Position numbers and translations under genes: made by a program. A DNA stretch of 7,791 nucleotides from Paenibacillus sp. (GTDB lineage: Bacteria > Bacillota > Bacilli > Paenibacillales > NBRC-103111): the NCBI GenBank assembly GCA_029239545.1, contig JARBUQ010000200.1, positions 1 through 7,791 on the forward strand, read 5' to 3'. Numbering within the stretch: the stretch's first letter is position 1; each line of letters begins with the position of its first letter. This document shows positions 1-6,721 of the stretch, piece after piece. The notes under the pieces are model-generated. The model worked only from the letters and a program-made list of their open reading frames with translations. It searched no databases and had not been told where the DNA came from.

Positions 1-974
1 ACTAATGGTTTGATCATATGGGATACACTCATATCGGTTATGAGGATGCCGTCCGGTCCCGCTGCAATCACCGCATTCTTGATACCCGCAATAACGATAG
101 GTATGTCCAGGTAGTTAATAACATGAGTACCTTCACAATTGCTATCTTTAATAACATTTGATACATCATCCGTGCCCAGCACCCTAACCATTTCAGCCCA
201 TGTTCCGAGGTCGGTCCAGCGCCCTTCATACTTAATGCACGCAACCCGCTTCTCCGGCTCTACAATCATATAGTCGAAGCTGATTCGAGGTATTGTGGCA
301 TACATCGTTAATAGCTCGCTATAGAGCCAGGGATAGTTCATTCTAGTTAAAAAATTTTCCATGTAACCAAGTCGAAAAGCGAATACACCTCCGTTCCACA
401 GCGCCCCCTGACTAATCAATTCAGCCGCTGCTTCCATGCTGGGTTTCTCATGAAAGCTGGTAACACTATGGTGGCGATAATCTTGCAGAACGCCGGGTAC
501 TATGTAGCCGAACTTCTCCGATGGGAATGTTGGTTGAATTCCAACAAGCGCCAATCGCGCAATATCACGTTGAATCAAATGGTCAAGATCGGTAAGTTTG
601 GCATAAAAGTGGGCATCGACATAAGCATCAACAGGAAGCACAACAACTGTTTCATCCGTGGATATGCCAATAGAGGCAAGATAGGAGGTAGCGAGTGCGA
701 TGGCCGGGAAGGTGTCTCTTTGACTAGGCTCAAGAATCAGATTGGCTTCCGTACCAAGCTGTTCTCTGAGGATAGCTTGAGTATGCTGCCCTGATGCGAC
801 ATACAATTGATCAGCACCGAACTTGGCGGCAAGGATCTTCCACGTCTTCTGAACCATCGAGATAAGGGAGCCCTCTTCCCCGCGTATTACTTTGTGAAAT
901 TGTTTCGGCAATATTTCGGTAGATAAGGGCCAAAGTCTCTTGCCAGCTCCACCTGAAAGAAGAATGATTTTCAT
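1..974 (-). CDS. Mannose-1-phosphate guanylyltransferase, partial (C-terminus beyond left edge)
   Basis: Predicted to make GDP-mannose from mannose-1-phosphate and GTP in the cytoplasm, feeding glycan or exopolysaccharide synthesis. The visible 324 residues begin with the nucleotidyltransferase signature LLSGGAGKRLWPLS (residues 5-18) followed by the conserved KQF (24-26). Further family marks are the RDTFPAIALA stretch (86-95), LPVDAYV (113-119), KFGYIVP (154-160), FHEKPS (174-179) and LWNGGVFAF (192-200). Firmicutes members read PVDPYV where classical ManC proteins read P-x-DH, so the missing His at 117 is normal for this branch. The frame is open to the left edge; family members of about 350 residues suggest only a few tens of residues are missing. 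The start at 974 is preceded by AGAGGTGAT at 981-989, a strong ribosome binding site with a 6-nt gap. A specificity for another sugar-1-phosphate cannot be excluded from sequence alone. Confidence 0.93.
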   Translation of the reverse strand, partial: MKIILLSGGAGKRLWPLSTEILPKQFHKVIRGEEGSLISMVQKTWKILAAKFGADQLYVASGQHTQAILREQLGTEANLILEPSQRDTFPAIALATSYLASIGISTDETVVVLPVDAYVDAHFYAKLTDLDHLIQRDIARLALVGIQPTFPSEKFGYIVPGVLQDYRHHSVTSFHEKPSMEAAAELISQGALWNGGVFAFRLGYMENFLTRMNYPWLYSELLTMYATIPRISFDYMIVEPEKRVACIKYEGRWTDLGTWAEMVRVLGTDDVSNVIKDSNCEGTHVINYLDIPIVIAGIKNAVIAAGPDGILITDMSVSHMIKPL

Positions 975-1107
975 GGATATATCACCTCTACACTCGTTAT
1001 CGGCTCAATGAATCGAATAGTGTATACATCCAGCACAGAAATTAGTTATATAGTCCTATTACTTTATGCCTATAAGCTATGCACTTAGACTCACTTTAAC
1101 ACTAATG

Positions 1108-1121
1108 TTTATTATAATAAA
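1108..1121. repeat. 14-bp AT-only perfect palindrome with embedded TATAAT
   Basis: TTTATTATAATAAA reads the same on both strands and includes a consensus -10 hexamer (minus strand, 1116 to 1111) about 140 bp upstream of the guanylyltransferase start. It could be a promoter core or operator, but in AT-rich spacer DNA an AT-only palindrome of this size can arise by chance. No matching -35 is visible. Confidence 0.35.
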
Positions 1122-1202
1122 TGGCACTGAACAATTACTAAACAAATCCGGGGTATAGAGCGGGACTGGTGGTGGCGGAACACAAAAAAGCTGAAATAAT
1201 AT

Positions 1203-1235
1203 AAAATCCCAGAGACTACTTGAATCAAGCGTCCC
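1203..1235 (-). terminator. Possible weak terminator of the TIM-barrel gene
   Basis: Read on the minus strand, GGGAC (1235 to 1231) can pair with GTCTC (1216 to 1212, one G-U), and inside it CTTG (1229 to 1226) pairs with CAAG (1222 to 1219) around a 3-nt loop, with a small internal bulge. A short T-rich stretch (ATTTTAT, 1207 to 1201) follows. It sits about 55 bp beyond the stop codon of the gene at 1291-2055. The stem is imperfect and the T-run is short, so the call is tentative. Confidence 0.35.
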
Positions 1236-1290
1236 TTGAGATAGCATATCATTCCAGCATCTATAAACCAATCATTCTAAAATGGTAAGT

Positions 1291-2055
1291 CTAGGTACGA
1301 GCATTAGCCTTATCCACAATTCGCTTCAGTACTGCCGCATCCTCGAGAAATTGCTCTGGCGAATCATCCTTCACAAACTCAAGCATCGCATAACGCTCTT
1401 CACTTGGAGGCAGCGCCGCGATAAACTTGCTCCAATCAGCTTCACCCTCTGCCAGTGGGAGCCGCAATCCAGGTGTTATATGGTACACATGGAGATTGGT
1501 CAACCAAGGCGAGAGCGCTGCAATATCGGACAAGTAACCTTCCCTGTCGAGTGTCGGCAGGGGCTGCCAATAAATGAATACATTCGGGTGATTGATCCCA
1601 TTCAACAGCTTAAGAGCGGGCTCCAGTCCATCCGTCAAGGTTTGGCCATGGAATTCGAATGCGATGCGCACTCCTGCCTCAGCTGCAAGCTCTGCTGCCT
1701 CCCTCGTATCCCGAATGACCTCTTCCCACCATGTCTCATCCGCAGCATCCGAGCCTTTGTTGCCTGCCCAAATCCGGATCGTTGGCGCACCTAATGCAAG
1801 TGCTGACTCCAGCACATCCTCGAACTTATACGCATGGCCGCTGCCGTACCGATAGTAAGAACCGTAGGAAGCTACCTTCAGACCTGCTTCAGCGGTCAAC
1901 TGTTTGACCTGTCTGGCAGTTTGCACATCTCCTGGCGGAACATGGATATCGCCCCCCCACTCAATTCCTTCAAGCCCTGCTTTCACCACTAATGAAACAA
2001 CCTCTTGCGGACTCAATTTTCGAAACGTGACTGACAATAGTCCTGTATGCAGCAT
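1291..2055 (-). CDS. Sugar phosphate isomerase/epimerase-family TIM-barrel protein (AP endonuclease 2 fold)
   Basis: A 254-residue protein of the xylose isomerase-like/AP-endonuclease-2 TIM-barrel superfamily, whose bacterial members usually isomerise or epimerise sugars or inositol derivatives at a metal site. Family features include the N-terminal GLLSVTFRKLSPQEVV strand-helix, the GLEGIEWGGDIHVP strand end (28-40), and candidate metal or catalytic residues Glu32, His38, Glu134 and His136 (in FEFHG), His189 (in LHVYH) and Glu226 (in LEFV). Around 163-165 it reads WQP, where many relatives have an Asp or Asn ligand, so the metal site may differ. No signal peptide or membrane segment is visible, so it should be cytoplasmic. 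GGAGGG at 2065-2070 lies 9 nt before the start. The gene is monocistronic as far as can be seen, and its promoter region is shared with the divergent ABC operon. The exact substrate cannot be named. Confidence 0.88.
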   Translation of the reverse strand: MLHTGLLSVTFRKLSPQEVVSLVVKAGLEGIEWGGDIHVPPGDVQTARQVKQLTAEAGLKVASYGSYYRYGSGHAYKFEDVLESALALGAPTIRIWAGNKGSDAADETWWEEVIRDTREAAELAAEAGVRIAFEFHGQTLTDGLEPALKLLNGINHPNVFIYWQPLPTLDREGYLSDIAALSPWLTNLHVYHITPGLRLPLAEGEADWSKFIAALPPSEERYAMLEFVKDDSPEQFLEDAAVLKRIVDKANART

Positions 2056-2106
2056 CTTTTTTGTCCCTCCGATTTATGTATTTCTATGTGCTCGTTCCAT
2101 TCCTCC

Positions 2107-2112
2107 ATTATA
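2107..2112 (-). promoter_or_regulatory. -10 element of the TIM-barrel gene promoter
   Basis: Minus strand reads a perfect TATAAT (2112 to 2107), about 50 bp upstream of the start codon at 2055. At 17 bp upstream the hexamer is CTTTCG (2135 to 2130), a poor -35, and it is part of the GAAAGTCT repeat described separately. A perfect -10 with a weak -35 overlapped by a repeat is a layout typical of activator-dependent promoters. That reading is an inference. Confidence 0.55.
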
Positions 2113-2129
2113 CCTTTTTTCAAACTATC

Positions 2130-2178
2130 CGAAAGTCTAATCCCACAATTCGAAAGACTTTCTTAATAATTGCGAAAC
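2130..2178. promoter_or_regulatory. Phased CGAAA repeats and 8-bp inverted repeat, putative operator
   Basis: CGAAAGTCT (2130-2138) recurs as CGAAAGACT (2151-2159, one mismatch), exactly 21 bp further on, and a poorer third copy CGAAAC begins at 2173, 22 bp later. In addition GAAAGTCT (2131-2138) and AGACTTTC (2155-2162) form a perfect 8-bp inverted repeat with a 16-nt spacer. The first copy overlaps the -35 position of the leftward promoter, and the third overlaps a possible -35 of the ABC operon. Direct repeats two helical turns apart at a -35 are the known geometry of AraC-family and some response-regulator sites. Which protein binds is unknown. Confidence 0.5.
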
Positions 2179-2198
2179 AGGAAAGAAAAAGTTTTGAT
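2170..2198 (+). promoter_or_regulatory. Possible promoter of the ABC operon
   Basis: TTGCGA (2170-2175) and TTTGAT (2193-2198) are spaced by 17 bp, and each matches four of six consensus bases for the main vegetative sigma factor. Transcription would start near 2205, giving a leader of about 40 nt before the ATG at 2243. The match is weak, and other AT-rich hexamers in 2200-2215 could serve instead. Confidence 0.3.
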
Positions 2199-2242
2199 GT
2201 ACGATTAGATTATTAACACGAGTCGTGAGGAGAATTCAACCT

Positions 2243-3172
2243 ATGAAACAAATACCAGTTGTACAAATTAAGAGTTTGACCAAAAAGCTTGGAAAGAAAA
2301 CGATTATAGATCGACTCAGTCTGGATATTTATCAAGGAGAAATATTCGGTTTTCTCGGCCCTAATGGCGCAGGGAAAACGACCACGATCCGAATGATGGT
2401 TGGGCTGATCTCAATGACAGATGGCGATGTGACCTATAAGGGGGTTAGTGTCAGGCATAACTATCGCAAGGCCATTGCTCATGTAGGCGCTATTGTGGAA
2501 AATCCGGAGATGTATAAACATTTAACGGGATATCAAAATCTGCAGCAATATGCAAGAATGGTCAGCGGCATTACGGAGGCGCGTATACAAGAACTGGTCC
2601 AGCTTATAGGCTTGGAAGGTGCGATTCACGATAAGGTCCGTACTTATTCTCTCGGCATGCGACAGCGATTGGGGCTAGCGCAAGCGCTGCTTCATTCTCC
2701 AGCCTTCTTGATCTTGGATGAACCAACGAATGGGTTGGACCCGGCAGGTATACGCGAGTTAAGACATTATCTTCGTAAGCTGGCTCACGAGGAAGGACTA
2801 ACGGTCATGGTATCGAGTCACCTGCTGGCAGAGATGGAGCTGATGTGTGATCGATTCGCGATTATTCAGAAAGGAACCGTGAGAGCGATACAAGCCGTTC
2901 ATGAGAATGGCAGCTCACACGAGTTGATTCATGTGCTGCTGAAAGTTGACTCTCTGTCTGCAGCCAGGCACTGCTTGACCCAGGATTTCCCTGAGGTTGC
3001 GGTAAGCAATGCCGACGCCGTTAATGAGCTTCGAATTCTCATCACGAATGAACAAATTCCAGGCATCGTTGCTGCTCTGGTCAAGTTTAATGTGCAGGTG
3101 TACAAGGTCCAGCCAGCTTCCAAAACGCTGGAGGACAAATATCTGGAATTAACGGAGGGCAATGTAATATGA
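2243..3172 (+). CDS. ABC transporter ATP-binding protein, BcrA/LanF type (first of two)
   Basis: A 309-residue cytoplasmic ATPase that should energise the membrane partner encoded directly downstream. Walker A GPNGAGKTT is at 39-47, the signature SLGMRQR at 136-142, Walker B FLILDE at 155-160 and the switch His in SSH at 191-193. The Q-loop position reads IVENPEMY, with Glu86 in place of Gln, the E-loop known from lantibiotic-immunity ATPases of the LanF group and shared with BcrA-like proteins. The last ~90 residues form the variable C-terminal extension of this group. I chose the ATG at 2243 rather than the in-frame GTG at 2225, because that GTG overlaps the ribosome binding site GAGGAG (2227-2232), which stands 10 nt before the ATG. 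Its stop overlaps the next start by 4 nt (ATGA). A drug- or peptide-exporting role is inferred from family only. Confidence 0.93.
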   Translation: MKQIPVVQIKSLTKKLGKKTIIDRLSLDIYQGEIFGFLGPNGAGKTTTIRMMVGLISMTDGDVTYKGVSVRHNYRKAIAHVGAIVENPEMYKHLTGYQNLQQYARMVSGITEARIQELVQLIGLEGAIHDKVRTYSLGMRQRLGLAQALLHSPAFLILDEPTNGLDPAGIRELRHYLRKLAHEEGLTVMVSSHLLAEMELMCDRFAIIQKGTVRAIQAVHENGSSHELIHVLLKVDSLSAARHCLTQDFPEVAVSNADAVNELRILITNEQIPGIVAALVKFNVQVYKVQPASKTLEDKYLELTEGNVI

Positions 3173-4137
3173 GACAGTTCGGACGTCTGATCATCAATGA
3201 GCATATTAAAATCTACACAAAAATCAGCACATGGGTTATGATCGCGCTTGTCCTTCTAGCCGTAATAGGCGGAGGACTAGGTGTCAAATTGTTAATGGAT
3301 CATGACACTCCCGACGGATGGCGCAAAGAAGTTACAGAACATAATACACAGATCAAACAAATCCTTGCAGAGGGCAACCCCTCAGAAGCAGATAAGCTTA
3401 TAATGGATAGACAGCTGGCGATTAATGAATATCGAATCACCCATGATATTCCACCCATCGATTATTCGATTGATAATTTATTGGCTTTTGTGAAGATTAC
3501 GTCAGAGGGTATTCCCAGCATGGTGGACTTAGTTACACTCGTTACGATAATTATTGCTGCAGGAATCGTCGCTTCTGAATTTTCATCCGGGGCTATCAAA
3601 TTACTTCTCATTCGACCTATTAGCCGTTCCATGATATTACTTTCCAAGTATGTGACTGTTCTCACTTTTGCATTCACGCTGCTGCTTGCATTATTTATAT
3701 TCTCCTTGTTGACTGGTGGTATTCTGTTCGGCTTTAATGGAATCTCAGATCCCCAGTTAATCTATAGCAACGGTGAGGTTGTGGAGAAAAGCATGTTCTT
3801 GCACGTTCTGCAAGCTTACGGCTTAACTACAATTCGTCTCGTAATGCTCACCACGATCGCTTTTCTAGTGTCCGCTGTGTTCAGAAGCAGCTCTATGGCC
3901 ATCGGGCTGTCCTTATTTCTCCTGTTCTCGGGGACTCAGGTTGTTTTCATGCTGAAGAAGTTCGAGTGGGCCAAATACCTGCTGTTCGCCAACACAGATC
4001 TTAATATGTATATCAATGAGCGACCTTTTCAGACCGGTATGACTCTTCCCTTTTCCTTGGCCGTGCTTGCAATTCACTATATTTGCTTCATCTTCCTCTC
4101 CTGGTATATATTCCGTACAAGAGATGTTTCCAACTAA
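3169..4137 (+). CDS. ABC transporter permease, ABC-2 type (partner of first ATPase)
   Basis: A 322-residue integral membrane protein with about six predicted membrane segments: 21-43, 118-138, 156-188, 216-237, 240-262 and 293-315. Between the first and second lies a large hydrophilic domain of about 70 residues (44-115), probably outside the membrane, a common trait of ABC-2 permeases in drug and peptide exporters. The motif SEFSSGAIKLLLIRPISR (136-153) is the conserved coupling region that contacts the ATPase. Its ATG lies in an ATGA overlap with the preceding gene, with GGAGGG at 3154-3159 placed 9 nt upstream, so translation is probably coupled. The substrate is unknown; the E-loop of the partner ATPase and the extracytoplasmic loop fit removal of a membrane-active compound, but this is inference. 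Confidence 0.9.
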   Translation: MRQFGRLIINEHIKIYTKISTWVMIALVLLAVIGGGLGVKLLMDHDTPDGWRKEVTEHNTQIKQILAEGNPSEADKLIMDRQLAINEYRITHDIPPIDYSIDNLLAFVKITSEGIPSMVDLVTLVTIIIAAGIVASEFSSGAIKLLLIRPISRSMILLSKYVTVLTFAFTLLLALFIFSLLTGGILFGFNGISDPQLIYSNGEVVEKSMFLHVLQAYGLTTIRLVMLTTIAFLVSAVFRSSSMAIGLSLFLLFSGTQVVFMLKKFEWAKYLLFANTDLNMYINERPFQTGMTLPFSLAVLAIHYICFIFLSWYIFRTRDVSN

Positions 4138-4152
4138 AAGGAGTTTCTTCCT

Positions 4153-5076
4153 ATGAGCTATATCCTTCGCACCCATCAATTAAACAAATCTTATAAAGGC
4201 ATCGAGACCGTCTCCAAAGTCAATATGCATGTACGCAAAGGGGAAATCTACGGCTTTCTTGGTCCCAATGGTGCCGGGAAAACTACGGTAATGCGCATGA
4301 TCACCAATCTGGTCAAACCATCTAGTGGTCATGTTGAGCTCTTCGGAGAAGCATTAACCCCTAAATCCTATGAGCCGTTCAAAAGAATGGGAAGCATTAT
4401 CGAATATCCTATTTTCTATGATCATCTGTCTGCCCAAGCGAATATGAAGCTGCATCTGGACTACATGGGTTATTATGATACAACTGCAATAGCCGAAGCA
4501 CTGGAGCTGGTCGGTTTGACCAAGCTAACCAACAAACCAATCAAAACATTCTCGTTGGGCATGAAGCAGCGGCTCGGCATTGCCAGAGCAATCTCTACCC
4601 GTCCGGAACTGCTTATTCTTGATGAGCCCACCAATGGAATGGACCCCATAGGAATTATCGAGCTGCGTGAATTGTTCCGCATGCTCAGCAAGGAATATGG
4701 GATGACACTGCTTATTTCGAGTCACATCCTGCAGGAAGTCGAGCAGATTGCCGATACAATCGGTGTAATAAATCACGGAGTTTTACTGGAAGAAGTGTCG
4801 ATGGACCGGATTCGTGGACAGCATAGCGAGTTTATTGAAATGGTAACAACGGACGGGAAGCATGCCGCTTTTGTATTGGAAGACAAGCTTGGTATTACGA
4901 ATTATAAATTCATCGAGGACAATACGATTCGGATTTACGAGCTTAGAGTGGGTGCTGCGGAGCTTACGAGACAACTGATCTATAACGATGTTGGGCTGGT
5001 CTCTTTCATTAAGAAGAACCTGTCCTTAGAGGAACATTTCCTTAAGCTGATACAAGGAGTTGGAGGTCATGCTTAG
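4153..5076 (+). CDS. ABC transporter ATP-binding protein, BcrA/LanF type (second of two)
   Basis: A 307-residue ATPase closely related in layout to the first one of the operon. Walker A GPNGAGKTT is at 37-45, the signature SLGMKQR at 134-140, Walker B LLILDE at 153-158 and SSH at 189-191. The Q-loop position is SIIEYPIFY with Glu84, again an E-loop as in LanF proteins, and this copy resembles bacitracin/lantibiotic-resistance ATPases even more closely than the first. It starts 15 nt after the preceding stop; the ribosome binding site AAAAGGAG (4136-4143) overlaps that stop codon, and the gap to the ATG is 9 nt. It ends inside the next gene. It presumably works with the short permease downstream, but could also form a mixed complex with products of the upstream pair. 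Confidence 0.93.
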   Translation: MSYILRTHQLNKSYKGIETVSKVNMHVRKGEIYGFLGPNGAGKTTVMRMITNLVKPSSGHVELFGEALTPKSYEPFKRMGSIIEYPIFYDHLSAQANMKLHLDYMGYYDTTAIAEALELVGLTKLTNKPIKTFSLGMKQRLGIARAISTRPELLILDEPTNGMDPIGIIELRELFRMLSKEYGMTLLISSHILQEVEQIADTIGVINHGVLLEEVSMDRIRGQHSEFIEMVTTDGKHAAFVLEDKLGITNYKFIEDNTIRIYELRVGAAELTRQLIYNDVGLVSFIKKNLSLEEHFLKLIQGVGGHA

Positions 5077-5743
5077 GCTGATTAGGTTGGAACTGAATAA
5101 ATTCAGATGGGGTATTTATCTCAGGAATGCTGCAATAGCAGCTATCGTTGTCGCATTGTGGTGCGTTACCAGCATCCCTAATGAGGATACTTCGTCGTAT
5201 AAATCCGCTTTCTCCGCAATTAGCAGTTATGCAAGAGGAACGTTCATTGTGTTCTCCTCCGTTCTGATGTCCAGAATGATTATTGACGAGTACCGGAACA
5301 AAACAGCAGGTGTCCTGTTTACTTATCCCATTAATCGAAAGAAGCTGTTTATCGCCAAGTTAGCTTTATTGTACATCATCACATTTTCATTGCTTGTGCT
5401 CGCTAACGGCTTTGTAGACCTCTTCTTCCTGTTAATGGATGCCCAATACAATTATATACCTGAATCATTAACCAATCGTGTCCTGCTTGAGGAAGCGGTC
5501 AGCATAGTGCTTATTGCTTTGGCCAGTACGGGTCTTAGTCTAATTCCGTTCTACTTCGGCATGCTCAGAAAATCAGTAGCGGCTACAATCACATCCTCGT
5601 TTATACTTGCGATGGGCTTCAGCAGCGGAATACACCTGAGCTGGAGTGAAATCTTAATTTCCGCTATAGGCATCACAGCTGTCGGGATTTTTATGGCAGC
5701 TCTCGCAATCAGGAATGTGGAAACGCAAGATGTGCAGGATTGA
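5069..5743 (+). CDS. ABC transporter permease, short ABC-2/LanE-LanG-like
   Basis: A 224-residue membrane protein with about six predicted membrane segments (16-35, 55-70, 95-123, 140-165, 168-188, 192-214) and no large extracytoplasmic domain, so it is some 100 residues shorter than the first permease. The coupling motif DEYRNKTAGVLFTYPINRKK (73-92) matches the ABC-2 family. The length and lay-out recall LanE/LanG or BcrB-type subunits. I place the start at the ATG at 5069, because AAGGAG (5054-5059) stands 9 nt before it; an in-frame TTG at 5060 would touch that site, and the nearer GGAGG is too close to the ATG. The start overlaps the ATPase gene by 8 nt. It is the last gene of the operon. 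Confidence 0.88.
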   Translation: MLRLIRLELNKFRWGIYLRNAAIAAIVVALWCVTSIPNEDTSSYKSAFSAISSYARGTFIVFSSVLMSRMIIDEYRNKTAGVLFTYPINRKKLFIAKLALLYIITFSLLVLANGFVDLFFLLMDAQYNYIPESLTNRVLLEEAVSIVLIALASTGLSLIPFYFGMLRKSVAATITSSFILAMGFSSGIHLSWSEILISAIGITAVGIFMAALAIRNVETQDVQD

Positions 5744-5746
5744 AGT

Positions 5747-5796
5747 AAGACCGCCCAGAGGCTCATCACCGAACGGTCTTTGACGTATCGATGAGC
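5747..5796. repeat. Two interlocked inverted repeats between convergent genes (terminator region?)
   Basis: AAGACCG (5747-5753) pairs perfectly with CGGTCTT (5774-5780), and GCTCATC (5761-5767) pairs perfectly with GATGAGC (5790-5796). The 5' arm of the second stem lies within the loop of the first, so together they have the topology of an H-type pseudoknot. The element begins 4 nt after the ABC operon stop and ends 34 nt before the stop of the converging AraC gene. It is placed like a bidirectional terminator, but no T-run follows on either strand beyond TTT at 5779-5781. Confidence 0.5.
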
Positions 5797-5830
5797 TGCG
5801 GAGGATGAGGGGCGTGCTCCTTGTAGTCTG

Positions 5831-6721
5831 TCAGAGCTGTAGAGGTGCCGCCTCGTTCTTCCATCTCCCTGACTGCTGGTATTCGCGGGGGGTTCTGCTG
5901 TATTTGGCCTTGAACACCCGTTCAAAATGGGTCAAGGTGCGAAATCCGGAAGCATGACAAATTTCCGTGATCGGGAGCTTCGAGGCATGCAGGAGAGAGG
6001 CTGCGAAACCTAGACGCAGGTTCTGCAGGTAGTGCTGGAAGGTTGAGCCTGTCGTTCGATGGAAGCACTCGCTGAAATAACCAGGCGCAAGCTGAGCTTC
6101 ACGAGCCGCGTCCAACAAGCTCAACGGTTCGCGAAAATGATGATGAATCAGCACGAGAGCCTTGGCAACACCTGTATGACCTGCAGTTCCTTCATCGAGC
6201 CGCTGAGTGGTATATGGAGTCGCTTCCCGCTGACGTAGCAGCACAATCAGAATGCGTTCGAGGGCCCCTTTTACTATTAAATGCTGGCCCGTCTTTTTCT
6301 CCCGCGTCTCCCGCTCAATTAATTGGTACTCCCGTTCCACCCAATCCAGAGTATCCTCTCCGAGCTCAGTCATTCTCGCTGCATTCCCGTAGAGCAAGAG
6401 CTCTCGCAATTCCTCAACAAGCATCTCATCCGAGAAAATGACGTTATAGATGTGTAATACAGAGCCTTCGTCCGGATACACCTCGTGGAAGTCGGCTGGA
6501 GTCGACAAGAATAAGCTCCCCCTTTGTAACCTGTGGGAAGCTCCGTTGAGAACATGTGTCCCACCACCATCGGTGATGAGACACATCTCATAAAATTCGT
6601 GCCAGTGAAGTGGAACCAACCCAGACACCTGCTGTTGAAAAATATTAAAGGATCGCCTTACCTCCATATATTGTTCTTTTAAAAGCCTCTTGGGCTGCTG
6701 TGACAAGCTTCCACGTTCCAC
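5831..6721 (-). CDS. AraC-family transcriptional regulator with N-terminal cupin domain
   Basis: A 296-residue DNA-binding regulator. The N-terminal sensor is cupin-like: PLHWHEFYEMCLITDGGG at about 37-54, then the RGSLFLSTPADFHEVYP strand pair at 67-83. The C-terminal AraC domain holds two helix-turn-helix units, about 200-225 and 251-282, the second with the typical ITEICHASGFRTLTHFERVFKAKYSRTP pattern. I take the GTG at 6721 as start, because GAGGAG (6730-6735) lies 8 nt upstream. The longer in-frame ATG at 6793 would overlap the dioxygenase gene by 52 nt and adds residues foreign to the family. The gene begins 20 nt after that stop, so the two are probably one operon. Such cupin-AraC proteins usually sense a small sugar-like molecule; the ligand here is unknown. 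Neighbouring promoters are plausible targets. Confidence 0.9.
   Translation of the reverse strand: MERGSLSQQPKRLLKEQYMEVRRSFNIFQQQVSGLVPLHWHEFYEMCLITDGGGTHVLNGASHRLQRGSLFLSTPADFHEVYPDEGSVLHIYNVIFSDEMLVEELRELLLYGNAARMTELGEDTLDWVEREYQLIERETREKKTGQHLIVKGALERILIVLLRQREATPYTTQRLDEGTAGHTGVAKALVLIHHHFREPLSLLDAAREAQLAPGYFSECFHRTTGSTFQHYLQNLRLGFAASLLHASKLPITEICHASGFRTLTHFERVFKAKYSRTPREYQQSGRWKNEAAPLQL

Larger units (their letters stand above)
975..1290. other. AT-rich intergenic region, no gene supported
   Basis: This gap lies upstream of the minus-strand guanylyltransferase and downstream of the minus-strand TIM-barrel gene. It should therefore hold the terminator of the latter and the promoter of the former. 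On the minus strand, -10-like hexamers are TATAAT (1116 to 1111) and TATAAC (1050 to 1045), but neither has a good -35 at 16-18 bp. An 8-bp palindrome TGTATACA lies at 1021-1028. A 64-codon minus-strand frame at 1077-1271 has no recognisable content and no convincing ribosome binding site, and I do not call it a gene. Confidence 0.6.

Noticed and set aside
450..794. Plus-strand 114-codon open frame
   Set aside because: It lies wholly antisense to the well-supported guanylyltransferase gene and has no recognisable protein content.
1077..1271. Minus-strand 64-codon open frame in the gap between the guanylyltransferase and the TIM-barrel gene
   Set aside because: Composition is odd (a run of four prolines, AT-rich tail that follows the palindrome), no good ribosome binding site is present, and it overlaps the likely terminator of the upstream gene.
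1282..1794. Plus-strand 170-codon open frame
   Set aside because: It is the antisense shadow of the TIM-barrel gene, which has clear family motifs and a strong ribosome binding site.
2056..2242. Lantibiotic or other small peptide gene near the ABC operon
   Set aside because: No short frame with a ribosome binding site and leader-like or Cys-rich sequence is seen here or in the 5744-5830 spacer.
5060..5062. TTG start for the second permease
   Set aside because: The AAGGAG ends at 5059, immediately before this codon, leaving no spacing; the ATG at 5069 has a 9-nt gap to the same site.
5551..5925. Minus-strand 124-codon open frame across the convergent junction
   Set aside because: It overlaps the ends of two real genes in other frames and has no family features.
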